64,000 nt of DNA from Cocos nucifera. Taxonomy: Eukaryota > Streptophyta > Magnoliopsida > Arecales > Arecaceae. The position numbers were made by a program, and so were the translations under genes. The notes under the pieces are model-generated. The model did no database searches. It saw only the letters and a program-made list of their open reading frames with translations, and had not been told where the DNA came from. The stretch is taken from NCBI GenBank assembly GCA_006176705.1, contig QRFJ01003342.1:1-64000 (forward strand), read 5' to 3'. Below are positions 1 to 11,255 of this stretch, one piece after another. Each line of letters starts with the position of its first letter. The first letter of the stretch is position 1.

Positions 1-1633
1 TGTTGTCGTTAAGACACCGTGTTTATCAGTTTAATCCGACTTCTTAAAATCATTGAAAATGCGTAGATAGTAGTGAGTCGGGTCGAATCCATAGGGAAGG
101 TAGTGTTTTTAGATTTGAAATCTTTGATTTTTTTTGAAAAGAAAAAGAAAATGATTTGAATTTTGAAATAAAAAGTGAAGTCGGAAATTGAAAATAAAAA
201 TTAAAAGGTGCAGAAATTTAAACTTGGTACTAAGATCTATTAGTTAGATCTTAGCATCTACTTGCAATAAAATAAAAAGTAATAATTAAAGTGCAGAAAT
301 TAAATTACAATAAAAATAAAAAGTAAGAAATTAAAATGCAAAAATAAAATTTTTATTAATTAAAATTTTAGAATTTAAATACATAAAATTTAAAAAGAAA
401 AAAAAAATAAAATAAAATAGCCTGATCTCTGATCTTGGATCGGCATTGGCAGAAAGATGGTGTAGAAGCTCGGCTCTTCTTCTCGGCACCCGTTGCTTCG
501 AAGCAGCCTTTAACCCATAGCCTGGCTTCGCCCTGTACCAAAGCTTCACCTTGATCGGAGATGTTGATTTCTGGAGGCCTGGGGTCCTTTTTATAGAGCT
601 AGGAGGGCTGGATAGTTTTTTTCTAAAGGCAATGTGGGACTAATGGCCTTTGTAATCATCAAAATACAAAAAATTTGAATAAAATTTGAATTCAAAATAG
701 CTCTGATATATCTCTGATAAATCTGATAAAATCCAGCCATTCAATAGAAATCCAACGGTCCAAAAATCATCAAAATCGGATGCAGATCAGCTCAGATCGG
801 GTCGGATTAAATTCTGGCCGTTGGATCGCGCTTGATGGAGGAAATCTGGCCGCAAATCATGCGCCTGAGAGTTTGATCACCGTCGGGAGCTTTCTGGACC
901 GTCGGATCATCGCCTGGATCGAGCGCTGCCATCCGATGGTGATCCGCGTGATGTCTGTAGCTGAATAAAATTCGGAAGCAACCACAGCCGTCCGATCCTG
1001 ACCGCAAACAACCACATCCGTCCGATCGCGCAATCACTGTTCCCATGGACCGCGTAGACCGGCCGCACCGCACACCGCAACCAATCAGCGCTTCTGTTGC
1101 CGAGCGAAAAGACTAAATTACCCTTGTGAGCCGCGATAAATTTCTGTAGACCCTTTAGGGGTCTAGGTCCACCACGTGGCAAGCTCTGATTCGCCGGATT
1201 TTGCTGAGCTGGCGGTCCACGCCTGGATCGTGGACCGGCTGATGGCTTCAATGGCTGAGTCGGCTTTGATGGCTTGGCTTGGCTTGGTGGCTTGGCTTGG
1301 CTTGGTGGCTCGGCTTGCGGAGCCGGCTGAGCCATTTTCTTTTTTATTTAATTTTTATTTATTTTATATTTTTAAAAATTCATATCTTTTCCATTTTAGC
1401 TCCGTTTTACTTGAAATTTATTTCGTTGTGATCAAAAAAATGAGCTCTTTCTATTGATAATAAAATTTTATTTTTTAATTTTTATTATTTTTATTATTTT
1501 TTAATTAATTTTTTAATTAATAAAAATATGAATTTTTTAAAAATTATATATAAATTGATTAATAATTTTTAAAAATTAATATAAATTAATTAATAAATTA
1601 ATACTTTTATTGGTGAATTTATGATGCTTATCA
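1..1633 (-). repeat. LTR (3' LTR of the minus-strand element), first 14 bases missing
   Basis: Base 1 matches base 5,480 of the other LTR and the match continues to TTATCA at 1,633. The other LTR has 14 more bases at that end, so this copy is cut by the window edge, not by biology. It contains GC-rich blocks with repeated CCGATC/GTTGGATC words at 780-1,090 and a short GGCTTGGCTTGG array near 1,270-1,320. ORFs seen inside it on either strand are not genes. Confidence 0.9.
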
Positions 1634-1645
1634 CACCCCCCAACT
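1634..1645 (-). other. Polypurine tract
   Basis: On the minus strand this reads AGTTGGGGGGTG and abuts the TGATAAGC start of the 3' LTR. This is where plus-strand DNA synthesis of an LTR retrotransposon would be primed. A diverged equivalent lies at 46,975-46,986 next to the LTR of the second copy. Confidence 0.8.
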
Positions 1646-1940
1646 TAAGCTTTGCTCGTCCTCGAGTAAAGAAAGAATTTAGTTTTAAATACCTTTTAAC
1701 TTTAGAGTTTCGAATTTTACCTAAGCAATTTTCAAAATGGCCATTGATATTCAGTAGAGCTTAAATGAGATATATCATTGGGGTATTAATACTTATCAAT
1801 AGAAAAATTAAGTAAAGAACATTAAATTTTTCAGAACTTTTTCTAAATTATTCCACTTTTATCTCTGATTTGTCTAAACTTTCATATAGGCAGGTGTATT
1901 GCTACTTCCATCCTTCATTTATTAATTTTTATTTTTACAT

Positions 1941-2011
1941 TGCCCACTTTTTGATGCGAATATCATTGCTTACTTAGGCAACGGGACCCGGTTACTCGGT
2001 GGGAAACCAAT

Positions 2012-2043
<32 letters not shown>

Positions 2044-2292
2044 GTTGTACCACTATTGAGTGTCTTAACTCCTTAAGCTTTCTATTTGATCCATGTAGCG
2101 AGTCTTGGGCCAATGACTCCCAAACCAGTTGGCTTTAGGGCACTAGGTATAGAATACCCCTCGGGCTTACTAGCTCGAATCAAATAGGCTACGAGTTAAG
2201 ACTAGCTTTACAACGAGCTTCTTTGCCCTTCCCACCTTTTGATGCGAAACTCAATGCTTGCTTAGGCAAAGAGGCCCGGTTACTCAGTGAGA
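1941..2292 (-). repeat. Duplicated ~65-nt motif inside the Athila-like element
   Basis: Two similar blocks at 1,941-2,003 and 2,225-2,292 share the words TTTTGATGCGAA, CTTAGGCAA and CCCGGTTACTC in the same order and orientation. A 28-T homopolymer (2,013-2,040) follows the first block. The same pair is recognisable in the second, more diverged copy near 47,270-47,345 and 47,550-47,620. Function is unknown; it lies in the non-coding part between the gag remnant and the polypurine tract. Confidence 0.65.
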
Positions 2293-2992
2293 AGTACTTG
2301 AAAACTATTTTATTAAAATAAATTTTTATATGAAGAAACGTATAGTTACCCTACACAAGCCTATAAAAAGTAGACTTTTCTTTGATGCTAGTAGAAATAA
2401 TTAGAAATGCTCCAAGAAAAAAATTTTTTATGTTCTAGACTTAACTCTTTATTGAATTTTCTTAATACTTGATTCCTCAATATCTCACAGATTCTCTGAT
2501 CTGTGTATCAATTTTCTTTTAAAAATGCTTAGTTTAATTCGATTCTTAAGCATAATCAAGGTATCTAAATACTAAATACTAACTTTTTCGAGGACTTAAA
2601 ATTTTAAAATTTTTATTTTTCTCTCCCCCCAACTTAATCGACATTGTCCTCAATGGAGAAGAAAAAATAAAGGATGTAATAAAGAACATGAAAGAATACA
2701 CCTAACTCAGTATATTTTTTATTTTGGTCCAGCACATGCCTTTGAAAATTTGAGCTCTCCCTCCAACTTATTCAAATTATCCTAAAAAAAAAATAAACTA
2801 AAAAGATAAATTAGATAAAAACTAAATATTGGGTTGCCTCCCAACAAGCGCTAAGTTTACCGTCTTCAGCCAGACACAATGCAGCTCACTATCCTGTGTC
2901 GAATATTGGATTGACAAATTCCAATGGTTTTGGATTGCCAATCTCAGAAAGTTGATTTATAATCCCATTATTGATATAATTCATTGTTAATT

Positions 2993-4207
2993 TTAGGGAT
3001 ATAATTTTATGATTCCATTCTCAGACCCATGTTTATTAAGAATTTCTCCTATTTGTTCTTCTAAAATGCTCATGAATGGAGTTTTAGGAGTTAAGTTTGA
3101 TTCAATGGGTGCTGGAATGGTGACTAAAGGCGGTTTTAATTCTGGAGGTAAATTAATGTGATCCTGCTTAAACAACTCCATTGACATTTCATTACATGCC
3201 TTTTGATTTTTATAAGAAGAACCAGCTTCTAGGGTTGAAGGGAATAGGACATTAGGTTTATAAGTCTCGGGTAAATCATCTATTCTCTTTTTCCCTTATT
3301 TCTATCTCATTTAAACTGGAACTAGCATCAGTACTAATTCCTGGCTTGGGTTCTTCTATGTGGTTAGTCTCAGTACTAACCAGTTCCTCTAAATTTTTAT
3401 TTTGGCTAGCATCAGTACTAGCCTCTCTCACCTGGTCTTGGTATGGGTCCATAAGAATCCTATAGCTTTTAAGTTCAGGAATTACTTTGGTATTCTCAAA
3501 TTGGAGATTCTTAGATGAAACATTAGATTGATAATTTAATCCAGGTGGTTGGTGGTCATTAGGTGGATTGTTTGAAATTGGTAGGTTCGGTAGTTGATCT
3601 AGTTCTCTCCTCATGTTAGACTCAACTAATTATCCTATTTGAGCTTCTAGTCTGGCGATAGATTGCTGTTGAGTTAGAATTAATTGTTGAAGTTGGTTAA
3701 ATCTATCATCAGCTAGATTGGTCTGTTGAGGAGGTGGGTATGAAGGCTGATTATAATATGATGGCTGGTTAAACTGACTAGGCTGACCATTATTATAGGC
3801 ATAATTTTGATAATTTTGCTCAAGTGAAATTTGGGTCTGAGCCTGAGTCTGTTGGGATGTCCAAGAAAAATTAAAGTTACTCCAATCTGAATTATATGAA
3901 TTTGAAAATGGGTCATTAATCAATTTGGAGTATCCTTGAGTAGCTTGAACTTGTTCTTGGATAAAATATGGAAACTGTGCAGTCATAGGACATTCACTTC
4001 ACATGATGGGTTGGGACTAGCACAGATTGAATAATTCTCCTGATAATTAGAAGATGATGTGAATTGTGCAGGAGATTGTTGACCTAGGATTAGGAGTTGA
4101 TCTATTTTCTGAGCAAGAAGGTCAACTTTATCTAATTTTTGGACTATTAGGTTCATATTAGCCATTTGATTATTATGGTTGTGAATCAACCATTCAATTA
4201 AGTTCAA
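2993..4207 (-). pseudogene. Athila-type gag remnant (C-terminal part)
   Basis: Three consecutive minus-strand reading frames (4,207-3,983; 3,986-3,630; 3,614-3,276) plus a fourth (3,187-2,993) form one broken coding region. Recognisable blocks are DPFSNSYNSDWSNFNFSW, which matches the NPYSN-YNPGW...FSW signature that follows the zinc knuckle in Athila-group gag, and SIARLEAQIG, which matches the S-RNLE-Q-G motif of the same proteins. Between them is a Q/N/Y-rich low-complexity stretch. The third frame contains repeated STDAS-type units. The nucleocapsid knuckle is not intact. The frames are separated by a frameshift and stop codons, so no functional protein is expected. The STDAS-containing region is retained in the second element at 48,443-48,769. 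Confidence 0.7.
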
Positions 4208-5234
4208 CTAAGATCAGAAAAAGTAATTTTCCTACCATGCATGTATTAGTGTAACCCTAATGTATGGTTTTAAAAATTTTAGAATTTTTTTTATATTTTT
4301 TTATTATTATTTTATTATATTAAAGATTAATTATTTTATTTATTAATTTAAGTTTAATTATTTTTTTTAATATTTTTTAGTTAGTTTAATTTAATTTAAT
4401 ATTTTATTTTATTTTATTTTATTTTTTTAGTAAGGAGAAAGAAAAAAGAAGAGTTCTAAAGAAGAGGTCCTAAGGAGTCCTAGAACTAAGAAGAAAGAGA
4501 AGAATTAGGTTTAATTAGGTTTGATGTTGGTTAGCAATCAAGTTGGTCAATCAATCCTGACTAAGGGTTATCCTAGATCTAGACAGCTCCTAACTGCCAA
4601 GGTCACCTTCAAGCCCTCCAAGTGTAGGATTAGCCAATCAACTAGCCAGGTAAGTGTAAGGTCGGTGGGAGTCCCCCCGTTGCTTGCCTTAGACACCAAT
4701 TGTGCTTGGCCAGGTAAGCGAACGGAACCAATTAGAAACCACCTTCCTTCGGGCCCAAGTCGTCCCTGAACCACTTTCCTAGACACCAGTCAAATTGACT
4801 TATCCTAACCCAGGTTCAACTCTTAGGATTCCTTGTCCTATTGAGCTCGAGTTCCTAGGGTTGATGTCTAATTGATTTTAAATTTAAAGGCTTAGGTCAA
4901 TGCAGGATGCTGGTTGGTTGTTTGTGGGCTAAGGAAGGGTGATCAAATCCCCACCTTATCTTGTTTAATTGGGTTGTGCCCTTAATTTGATTTAATATGA
5001 ATATGCAAAAAAAAAAAATTCAATCAAAGGGTTCTATGCAATTTAAACTAGATGCATGTAACTAATTGAATTCTGAAAGGCTTACCTTGCCTCCAGCAAT
5101 CACCAAAAAAAATAAAAAATAAAATAAAATAAAAATAAAACTAATATGATGCATGCTCTAAAGCAGTTAGGGATTTCTAATCTTATCATGAGGCTTTTAA
5201 TTAGGTTTAAATGAATATTTTTTTAAATTAATTT

Positions 5235-5266
<32 letters not shown>

Positions 5267-5441
5267 GAAAAGAGGACTAGGGTTAGGATTGATCTCACCA
5301 AAATTTGATGCTTTCTTCGTTTTCTCTTTTTTTTTTCTACAAAATAAATAAAAAAAATTAGTAAGCAATATTAAAAAAAAATAATTAATTTAAAAAAAAA
5401 AAAAATCAAAGAAATCAAAGAAAAAAATAGCATCTATTCCT
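4208..5441 (-). other. Non-coding leader of the Athila-like element
   Basis: This stretch between the gag remnant and the primer-binding site holds AT-rich simple sequence (4,270-4,430 and 5,100-5,430) and a more complex block at 4,520-4,990. I see no conserved coding signal in it; the short ORFs at 4,521-4,786 on both strands look like chance. Confidence 0.5.
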
Positions 5442-5459
5442 TCCCCGGCAACGGCGCCA
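5442..5459 (-). other. Primer-binding site, tRNA-Asp type
   Basis: The minus strand reads TGGCGCCGTTGCCGGGGA six bases inside the 5' LTR. This word is the well-known Athila/Tat-type primer-binding site, complementary to the 3' end of plant tRNA-Asp. It fixes the orientation of the element as minus strand. Confidence 0.88.
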
Positions 5460-5465
5460 AAAACT

Positions 5466-7105
5466 TGATAGGAATGCGATGTTGTCGTTAAGACACCGTG
5501 TTTATCAGTTTAATCCGACTTCTTAAAATCATTGAAAATGCGTAGATAGTAGTGAGTCGGGTCGAATCCACAGGGAAGGTAGTGTTTTTAGATTTGAAAT
5601 CTTTGATTTTTGAAAAGAAAAAAAAAGAGAAGTTTTGGAAATCAAAAGTGAAGTCGGAAAATTAAAAGCAAAAATTAAAAGGTGCAGGAATTTAAACTTG
5701 GTACTAAGATCTACTAGTTAGATCTTAGCATCTACTTGCAATAAAATAAAAATAATAATTAAAGTACAGAAATTAAATTACAATAAAAATAAAAAGTAAG
5801 AAATTAAAATGCAAAAATAAAATTTTTATTAATTAAAATTTTAGAATTTAAATACATAAAATTTAAAAAAAAAAAAAATAAAATAAAATAGCCTGATCTC
5901 TGATCTTGGATCGGCATTGGCAGAAAGATGGTGTAGAAGCTCGGCTCTTCTTCTCGGCACCCATTGCTTCGAAGCAGCCTTTAACCCATAGCCTGGCTTC
6001 GCCCTGTACCAAAGCTTCACCTTGATCGGAGATGTTGATTTCTGGAGGCCTAGGGTCCTTTTTATAGAGCTAGGAGGGCTGGATATTTTTTTCTAAAGGC
6101 AATGTGGGACTAATGGCCTTTGCAATCATCAAAATATAAAAAAATTTGAGTAAAATTTGAATCAAAATAGCTCTGATACATCTCTGATAAATCTGATAAA
6201 ATCCAGCCATTCAATAGGAATCCAACGGTCCAAAAATCATCAAAATCGGATGCAGATCAACTCAGATCGGGTCGGATTAAATTCTGGCCGTTGGATCGCG
6301 CTTGATGGAGGAAATCTGGCCGCAAATCATGCGCCTGAGAGTTTGATCACCGTCGGGAGCTTTCTGGACCATCGGATCGTCGCCTGGATCGAGCGCTGCC
6401 ATCCGATGGTGATCCGCGTGATGTCTGTAGCTGAATAAAATTCGGAAGCAACCACAGCCGTCCGATCCTGACCGCAAACAACCACATCCATCCGATCGCG
6501 CAATCACTGTTCCCATGGACCGCGTAGACCGGCCGCACCGCACACCGCAACCAATCAGCACCACTGTTGCCGAGCGAAAAAGACTAAATTACCCTTGTGA
6601 GCCGCGATAAATTTCTGTAGACCCTTTAGGGGTCTAGGTCCACCACGTGGCAAGCTCTGATTCGCCGGATTTTGCTGAGCTGGCGGTCCACGCCTGGATC
6701 GTGGACCGGCTGATGGCTTCAACGGCTGAGTCGACTTTGATGGCTTGGCTTGGCTTGGTGGCTCGGCTTGGCTTGGTGGCTCGGCTTGCGGAGCCGGCTG
6801 AGCCGTTTTCTTTTTTTATTTAATTTTTATTTATTTTATATTCTTAAAAATTTATATCTTTTCCATTTTAGCTCCGTTTTACTTGAAATTTATTTCATTG
6901 TGATCAAAAAAATGAGCTCTTTCTATTGATAATAAAATTTTATTTTTTAATTTTTATTATTTTTATTATTTTTTAATTAATTTTTTAATTAATAAAAATA
7001 TGAATTTTTTAAAAATTATGTATAAATTGATTAATAATTTTTAAAAATTAATATAAATTAATTAATAAATTAATACTTTTATTGATGAATTTATGATGCT
7101 TATCA
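5466..7105 (-). repeat. LTR (5' LTR of the minus-strand element), complete
   Basis: The 1,640-bp repeat runs from TGATAGGAATGCG to ATGCTTATCA and is nearly the same as 1-1,633. It carries the same GC-rich middle and AT-rich ends. Immediately beyond it, coding sequence of an older Tat element resumes, which marks a precise insertion boundary. Confidence 0.9.
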
Positions 7106-7844
7106 GCGCATGACCTCGAACTCTTTCTTTCACTGGTTGATGCTTGGGGTCAACGATCAGTCGATATTCCATAATCTTAGTGTCAATCTCAGGCATATCC
7201 ATCGAAACCTAGGTGAAGACGTCGGCATTCTTCCGTAAGAAGGTGATGAGTTATTTTCGAACTTCATCTTTCAGATTGGAGCCAATTTGCATCGTATGCT
7301 CCATGTTTCCATCGTTCAGGGGGATGGCCATAAGATCATCGATGGGCTCGCCCTATTCTTCGACAAGATCATCATGGACATCTAGTTCATCAATGAAATA
7401 AGGGTCGGACTGTTCTTTCTTTTGTAAGATAATTAAGTAGCAGTGCCTTACCAGAGCTTGATCTCTCTTAACCTCTCTGATCCCGTAACTTGTCGAAAAC
7501 TTCATCTTCAAATAATAAGTTGATACCACCGTCCGAAGTACATTTAGACTGAGTCGGCCAAGAATTGCATTATAAACCGAGGGAGCCTTTACTACCAGAA
7601 AATCCATCTACACTGTAGATTATTTTAGATATTGCCCTGCAGCCACAGTTAGAGTCATTACACCTTCAACTGGTATTGCAGCACCAGCGAAGCCTACTGA
7701 TGGAGAGTTTATTAATCCTAGCTGACTATGGGATATCGATATTTTGGAGAAAGTATCATAAAACAAGACGTCAGCCGAACTTTCATTATCAACTAGGATG
7801 TAATGTACATCATAGTCTACTATATTTAAAGAGATTACAACCAC
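7106..7844 (-). pseudogene. Tat-type aspartic protease and start of reverse transcriptase
   Basis: The 7,844-7,620 frame contains ILVDNESSADVLFYDTF, the protease active-site region of Tat/Ogre/Retand elements. The catalytic D-[ST]-G triad is degraded to D-N-E. The next frame (7,607-7,353) carries VKAPSVYNAILGRLSLN, the conserved block downstream of the protease. From about 7,260 to 7,106 a further broken frame reads like NADVFTWVSMDMPEID, the usual entry into the RT domain. Coding then ends at the LTR junction. Frame breaks separate all three, so no product is expected. Confidence 0.82.
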
Positions 7845-8033
7845 GTCATTATACAGAAATTATACTTTCCGTACATCTGCCTCAATGAAGGTTATGGGTT
7901 CTTCAGTCCTCCATCTCTTCACTAATCCCTCAGATCTGCTGACCTCTTCTCATCAAAGTCCCCCAGAGATAGTATTGATGATGCCGAGAGGCAGTCGATC
8001 TCCTGCTTGTTCCTTTCTCTTTGGTGGTTCTGA

Positions 8034-9401
8034 CTACGATAGTGCTCTCAACCGATCTTTCCTTACATCAAGCCGACGTCTGAGGAATTGACCCAACCGG
8101 CCTCTTCTAATGAGCTCCTTAATCTCATCTTGGAGCTGAATGCATTCTTCAGTATCATGGCCGTGGTCACGATGGTAGAGGTAGTATTTATTGAGATTGC
8201 GCTTTTCAAGATGGGTGCGCATCCTTTCAGACCTCGGTAGTTGCTCCTTAATCTCCATCAACACTTGCATTTTTGGGGCATTGAGGGGGACGTAGTTGTG
8301 AAACCTTCTGAGGGGAGAACTTCTTCATACCCTTTTGTCGGAGCTTATTTAACGATAAGCTCGAGGAGTTCGGGCTCGCTTGCGCTTGGGGGGGGTTCGT
8401 GATTGCAGCCAAACTTTATTCGACCCTCCATCAGCCATGGGTTTACTAGACTCGCCCATCTGCCACTCTCCTATGATTTCCTCATCTCTCAATTTGAAGG
8501 TTTCTTTCGCTCGGGCATATCCTTCAGTTCGAGCTAGCAGATCAACAAAGCTTTTAGGATACTTCTTCTCTAGGAAGAACAGTAAATCATTCTTCTGAAG
8601 GCCGTCCTTGAGTACGGCCATTACAACAGACTGATCCAGATTTCGGACCTCCAATGCAGTAGTGTTAAATCGGATGATATAAGTTTGGATAGATTCTTTC
8701 TTCTTCTGCTTGATATTCATCAAAAAATTCGAACCTCGGTGCGGATATCGACTGCTAACGAATTGAGCCATAAATCGATGGCTTATCTGATCGAAGAAAA
8801 AGATGGTATTCAACTTAAGTGCTGAGTACCAATTTCTGATAGCTCCCTTAAGGGTAGATGAGAACGCTTAACATAAAATGGCATCTAGCGCATTATGGAG
8901 CAGCATCATTATCCGTAAAGGCCTTCAGATGGTCGACCGGATAGATGGTCCCATGATAACTCTCAAACTGTGGGAGCTTGAAGTTCGACGGGATTGGTTC
9001 CTGCATAATTCTTTGAGAAAAAGAAGGGTCGGTGCAAGTATCATTACCGTGCGAGGAGAAAGTATGGCGGAGTTCTTCAATTCGTCAGTTCATTTTCAGG
9101 AGCCTTTGATCCAGAAAATCTTCACGATCATTGATCTTCAGGATTTTCTGATGGAACAGGTGCAAGGCTCTCCCTAGGTCAAGTCATGGTCCGAGCAAGG
9201 GTTCTCCACCTTCTGCTTCCCCCTTTCGGAGATCACCGATAGGCTAGCCCAGGTCGACCATCCTTAGATCGGATCACGGGGCTCCAGAGAAGCCTGCTCT
9301 GATCGAATCAACCTTGGGGCCTGCCGATGTATGGCCTGCACCACCTCCATGAGATCATGAACCTGCTGGACCAATAGGTTGAACTGCTCTACATCCACCA
9401 T
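8034..9401 (-). pseudogene. Tat-type gag
   Basis: A start codon at 9,401-9,399 opens a frame beginning MVDVEQFNLLVQQVHDL. Around 9,000-8,900 a broken frame shows the conserved gag entry (NFKLPQFESYHGT). The 8,813-8,349 ORF is a retrotransposon gag domain (FMAQFVSSRYPHRGS, ALEVRNLDQSVVMAVL, DLLARTEGYARAKE). The 8,270-8,034 ORF carries YHRDHGHDTEECIQLQDEI, the zinc-finger-like tail, with one expected cysteine replaced. Stops and at least one frameshift interrupt it. It would have formed the virus-like particle of the element. Confidence 0.82.
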
Positions 9402-9594
9402 GGCTGTAGGTGAAGCTTGAATTGTCAGAGCTGAAGCGAAAGTGGATAGGTCTAGACGGGATCTGACTACAGAGGTCGTTGATTGTCAGATCGAAGCTTT
9501 CCTAGGAGGTTTTTTTTTGAAAAAAACTCTAGAGAGAAAGAAGAGAGATCGCTACTGAGCACTCCTTTAAGAATAAGAAAACCTCAGAAATAGA

Positions 9595-9614
9595 GGCCCT
9601 TCCTCTAGCACCAA
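9595..9614 (-). other. Putative primer-binding site of the Tat element
   Basis: The minus strand reads TTGGTGCTAGAGGAAGGGCC three bases inside the TGTTGG...LTR edge at 9,618. It has the position and TGG-type start expected of a primer-binding site. I do not assign the tRNA. Confidence 0.5.
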
Positions 9615-9869
9615 TTCTGTTGGTGCAGAATCTGATCGACGTCGGATCAAGCTGAAGCTGAAGAAGAGGTCGCCGTCGATGACCTACAAAATAAAGTCCC
9701 ATCTGAAGTCAATGGTGGTGGCTCCGATAGGACCCTTCGATGATTAAGTCAGCTCTTCTGGCCAATAGAAATGAAGTGCTCAGGAAAGAGTTCAGCAGAG
9801 TTTTGGAAAGAAAAAGAAAACTTTGAGAAAACGTATCTGAAGGGTCTTTTTTGTAGATGGAGCCCAGAG

Positions 9870-10195
9870 CAGACAGATAGTGACAGTCATAGCCGTTCGG
9901 TAGCTGACCGTTCGAAGTCACGTAGAATTTATTATGAAGAGGGACGCCGCCTGTAACAGACTGATAATGACAGCCATAGCCATCTGGTAGTTGGCCGCTC
10001 GGGATCGTATGGATTTTGTTATGGAGAAGGGCGCCGCTTGCAGCAAACTAATAGTGACAGCCATAGCCGTCCGGTAGCTGACCGATCGAAATCACGTGGA
10101 ACTTATTATGGAGAGGAGGGCCGCCTGCAGCAGACTAATAGTGACAGCCGTAGTCGTTCGGTACTGAGCCGCTCGGAGTCACATGGAGGGGTGAA
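9870..10195. repeat. 87-bp tandem repeat, about 3.7 copies
   Basis: Units start at 9,870, 9,957, 10,044 and 10,131, each with CAGACTRATAGTGACAGCC-like starts and CGCCGCCTGCAG-like ends. The period is 29 codons. The plus strand is largely open (repeated SDSHSR-VADRSKS), but this strand is antisense to the host element and I do not call a gene. Confidence 0.85.
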
Positions 10196-10317
10196 GAGCT
10201 TTGACGTATGTCAATTTCAGAGGAGTTCGGATTTCTAAAGAAAATGCGGGCTAGAGGGGATCATTCAGGAGGAATGCTACTTGAAATCTGAAAGTAATCT
10301 GCTGGAGAAATTTGGAT

Positions 10318-10860
10318 GAAGTTCGATTGATGGAAAAGTTCAGAAGAAGTTCGACTGGTGGAGAAGTCCAGAAAGAGTCCAACTGGTGGAGAAGCTCGAG
10401 TGATGGAGAAGTCCAGAAGGAGTCGGATTGGTGGAGAAGTTCGACTGAAGAAGTTTGACTGGTGGAGAAGTTTGATTGAAGAAGAAGTCCGAAAGAAGTT
10501 CGGCTCTTGGAGGAATCCGACTGAAGAAGAAGTCCGAAAGGAGTTGGGCTCCTGAAGGAATCCGATTGAAGAAAAAGTCCGAAGAGAGTTCGGCTCCTGA
10601 AGGAATCCGAGTGAAGGAGAAGTCTGAAAGGAGTTGGGCTTCTGGAGGAATCCGACTGAGGAAGAAGTTCGGAGGGAGTTCGACTCATGGAGGAATCCGA
10701 CTGAAGTAGAAGTTCGAGGGAAGTTTGACTCCTGAAGGAATTTGACTGAAGAAGAGGTCCGGATGGAGTTTGGCTCCTGAAGGAATCCGACTGAAGTAGA
10801 AGTCTGAGGAAAGTTCGGTTCCTAGAGGAATCCAACTGAGGAAGAAGTCCGGAGGAATTC
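10318..10860. repeat. 45-bp tandem repeat, about 12 degenerate copies
   Basis: Units resemble GAAGAAGTCCGAAAGGAGTT followed by CGGCTCCTGAAGGAATCCGACT. The minus strand is open across most of it (10,251-10,835), giving repeated LLQSDSFRSRTPFGL-like 15-residue units. The period of exactly 15 codons explains that ORF; I regard it as a minisatellite within the LTR. Confidence 0.85.
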
Positions 10861-11255
10861 GATTACTAGTAAGAAGTCCATTGTTGGGTTGGCTCGATTA
10901 AGTTGAGACGGAGTTGGGGACTAGATTGAATTAGATGAGCTGAAAGATATGGATTACAATATATGTATCTTTTGTTTTCGATAGGAGTGAGATTACGTAC
11001 CTCTCTTTAGGATGTATCAAGACAAAAAAAAAATAAAAAGAAAAAAAGGAAAAAACATACATTTCTTATGAAGCAAAATGGGCATGATCCATGCACACCA
11101 TCACACAAAGAGATAGAGAGGGAGATGACGATGAAACGACGCTGGTCATGACGTGCTTTAAATCAAGGAATATCTAATCTTCCTAATTACATGGTGATCA
11201 AATTTATTTCGTTTTTATGAGGAACAAAATAATATAGCAACTCATTTTTCCAACA

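Larger units (their letters stand above)
1..7105 (-). mobile_element. Non-autonomous Athila-like Ty3/gypsy LTR retrotransposon
   Basis: Two long direct repeats (1-1,633 and 5,466-7,105) bound a 3.8-kb interior. The interior has an 18-nt primer-binding site next to the right LTR and a G-rich polypurine tract next to the left one, so the element reads on the minus strand with its 5' LTR on the right. The only coding matter is a remnant of the C-terminal part of gag; protease, RT, RNase H and integrase are absent, so it would need proteins from a partner element. LTR ends are TGATA...TATCA. The two LTRs differ by few substitutions and homopolymer lengths, so the insertion is fairly recent. It lies in the RT start of an older Tat element. 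The outer target duplication cannot be checked because the left edge is outside the window; GCGCA at 7,106-7,110 would be the right copy. Confidence 0.88.
7106..11255 (-). mobile_element. Truncated Tat-lineage Ty3/gypsy retrotransposon
   Basis: Reading on the minus strand, this holds a putative LTR, a primer-binding-site-like word, gag, aspartic protease and the first part of RT. It then stops exactly at the LTR of the Athila-like element. The rest of pol should lie left of the window, beyond that insertion. Many stops and frameshifts make it an old, dead copy. The LTR outer boundary is tentative, chosen because TGTTGG at 9,618 pairs with CCAACA at 11,250-11,255. Confidence 0.75.
9618..11255 (-). 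repeat. Putative LTR of the Tat element
   Basis: The inner edge (TGTTGGTGCAGAATC at 9,618) is set by the adjacent primer-binding-site-like word. The outer edge at 11,255 is inferred only from the matching CCAACA end. It contains two tandem arrays annotated separately. No second LTR is in the window to confirm the limits. Confidence 0.4.

Noticed and set aside
907..1335. 142-codon minus-strand ORF rich in Pro, Gln and Ala
   Set aside because: Lies in an LTR; the matching part of the other LTR does not keep the same full frame.
9870..10195. Regular repeats that could be taken for a CRISPR-like array
   Set aside because: The whole 87-bp unit is repeated with no variable spacers, and the setting is a plant LTR retrotransposon.
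10251..10835. 194-codon ORF on the minus strand with repeated LLQSDSFRSRTP-like units
   Set aside because: Explained fully by a 45-bp tandem repeat, whose period keeps one frame open.
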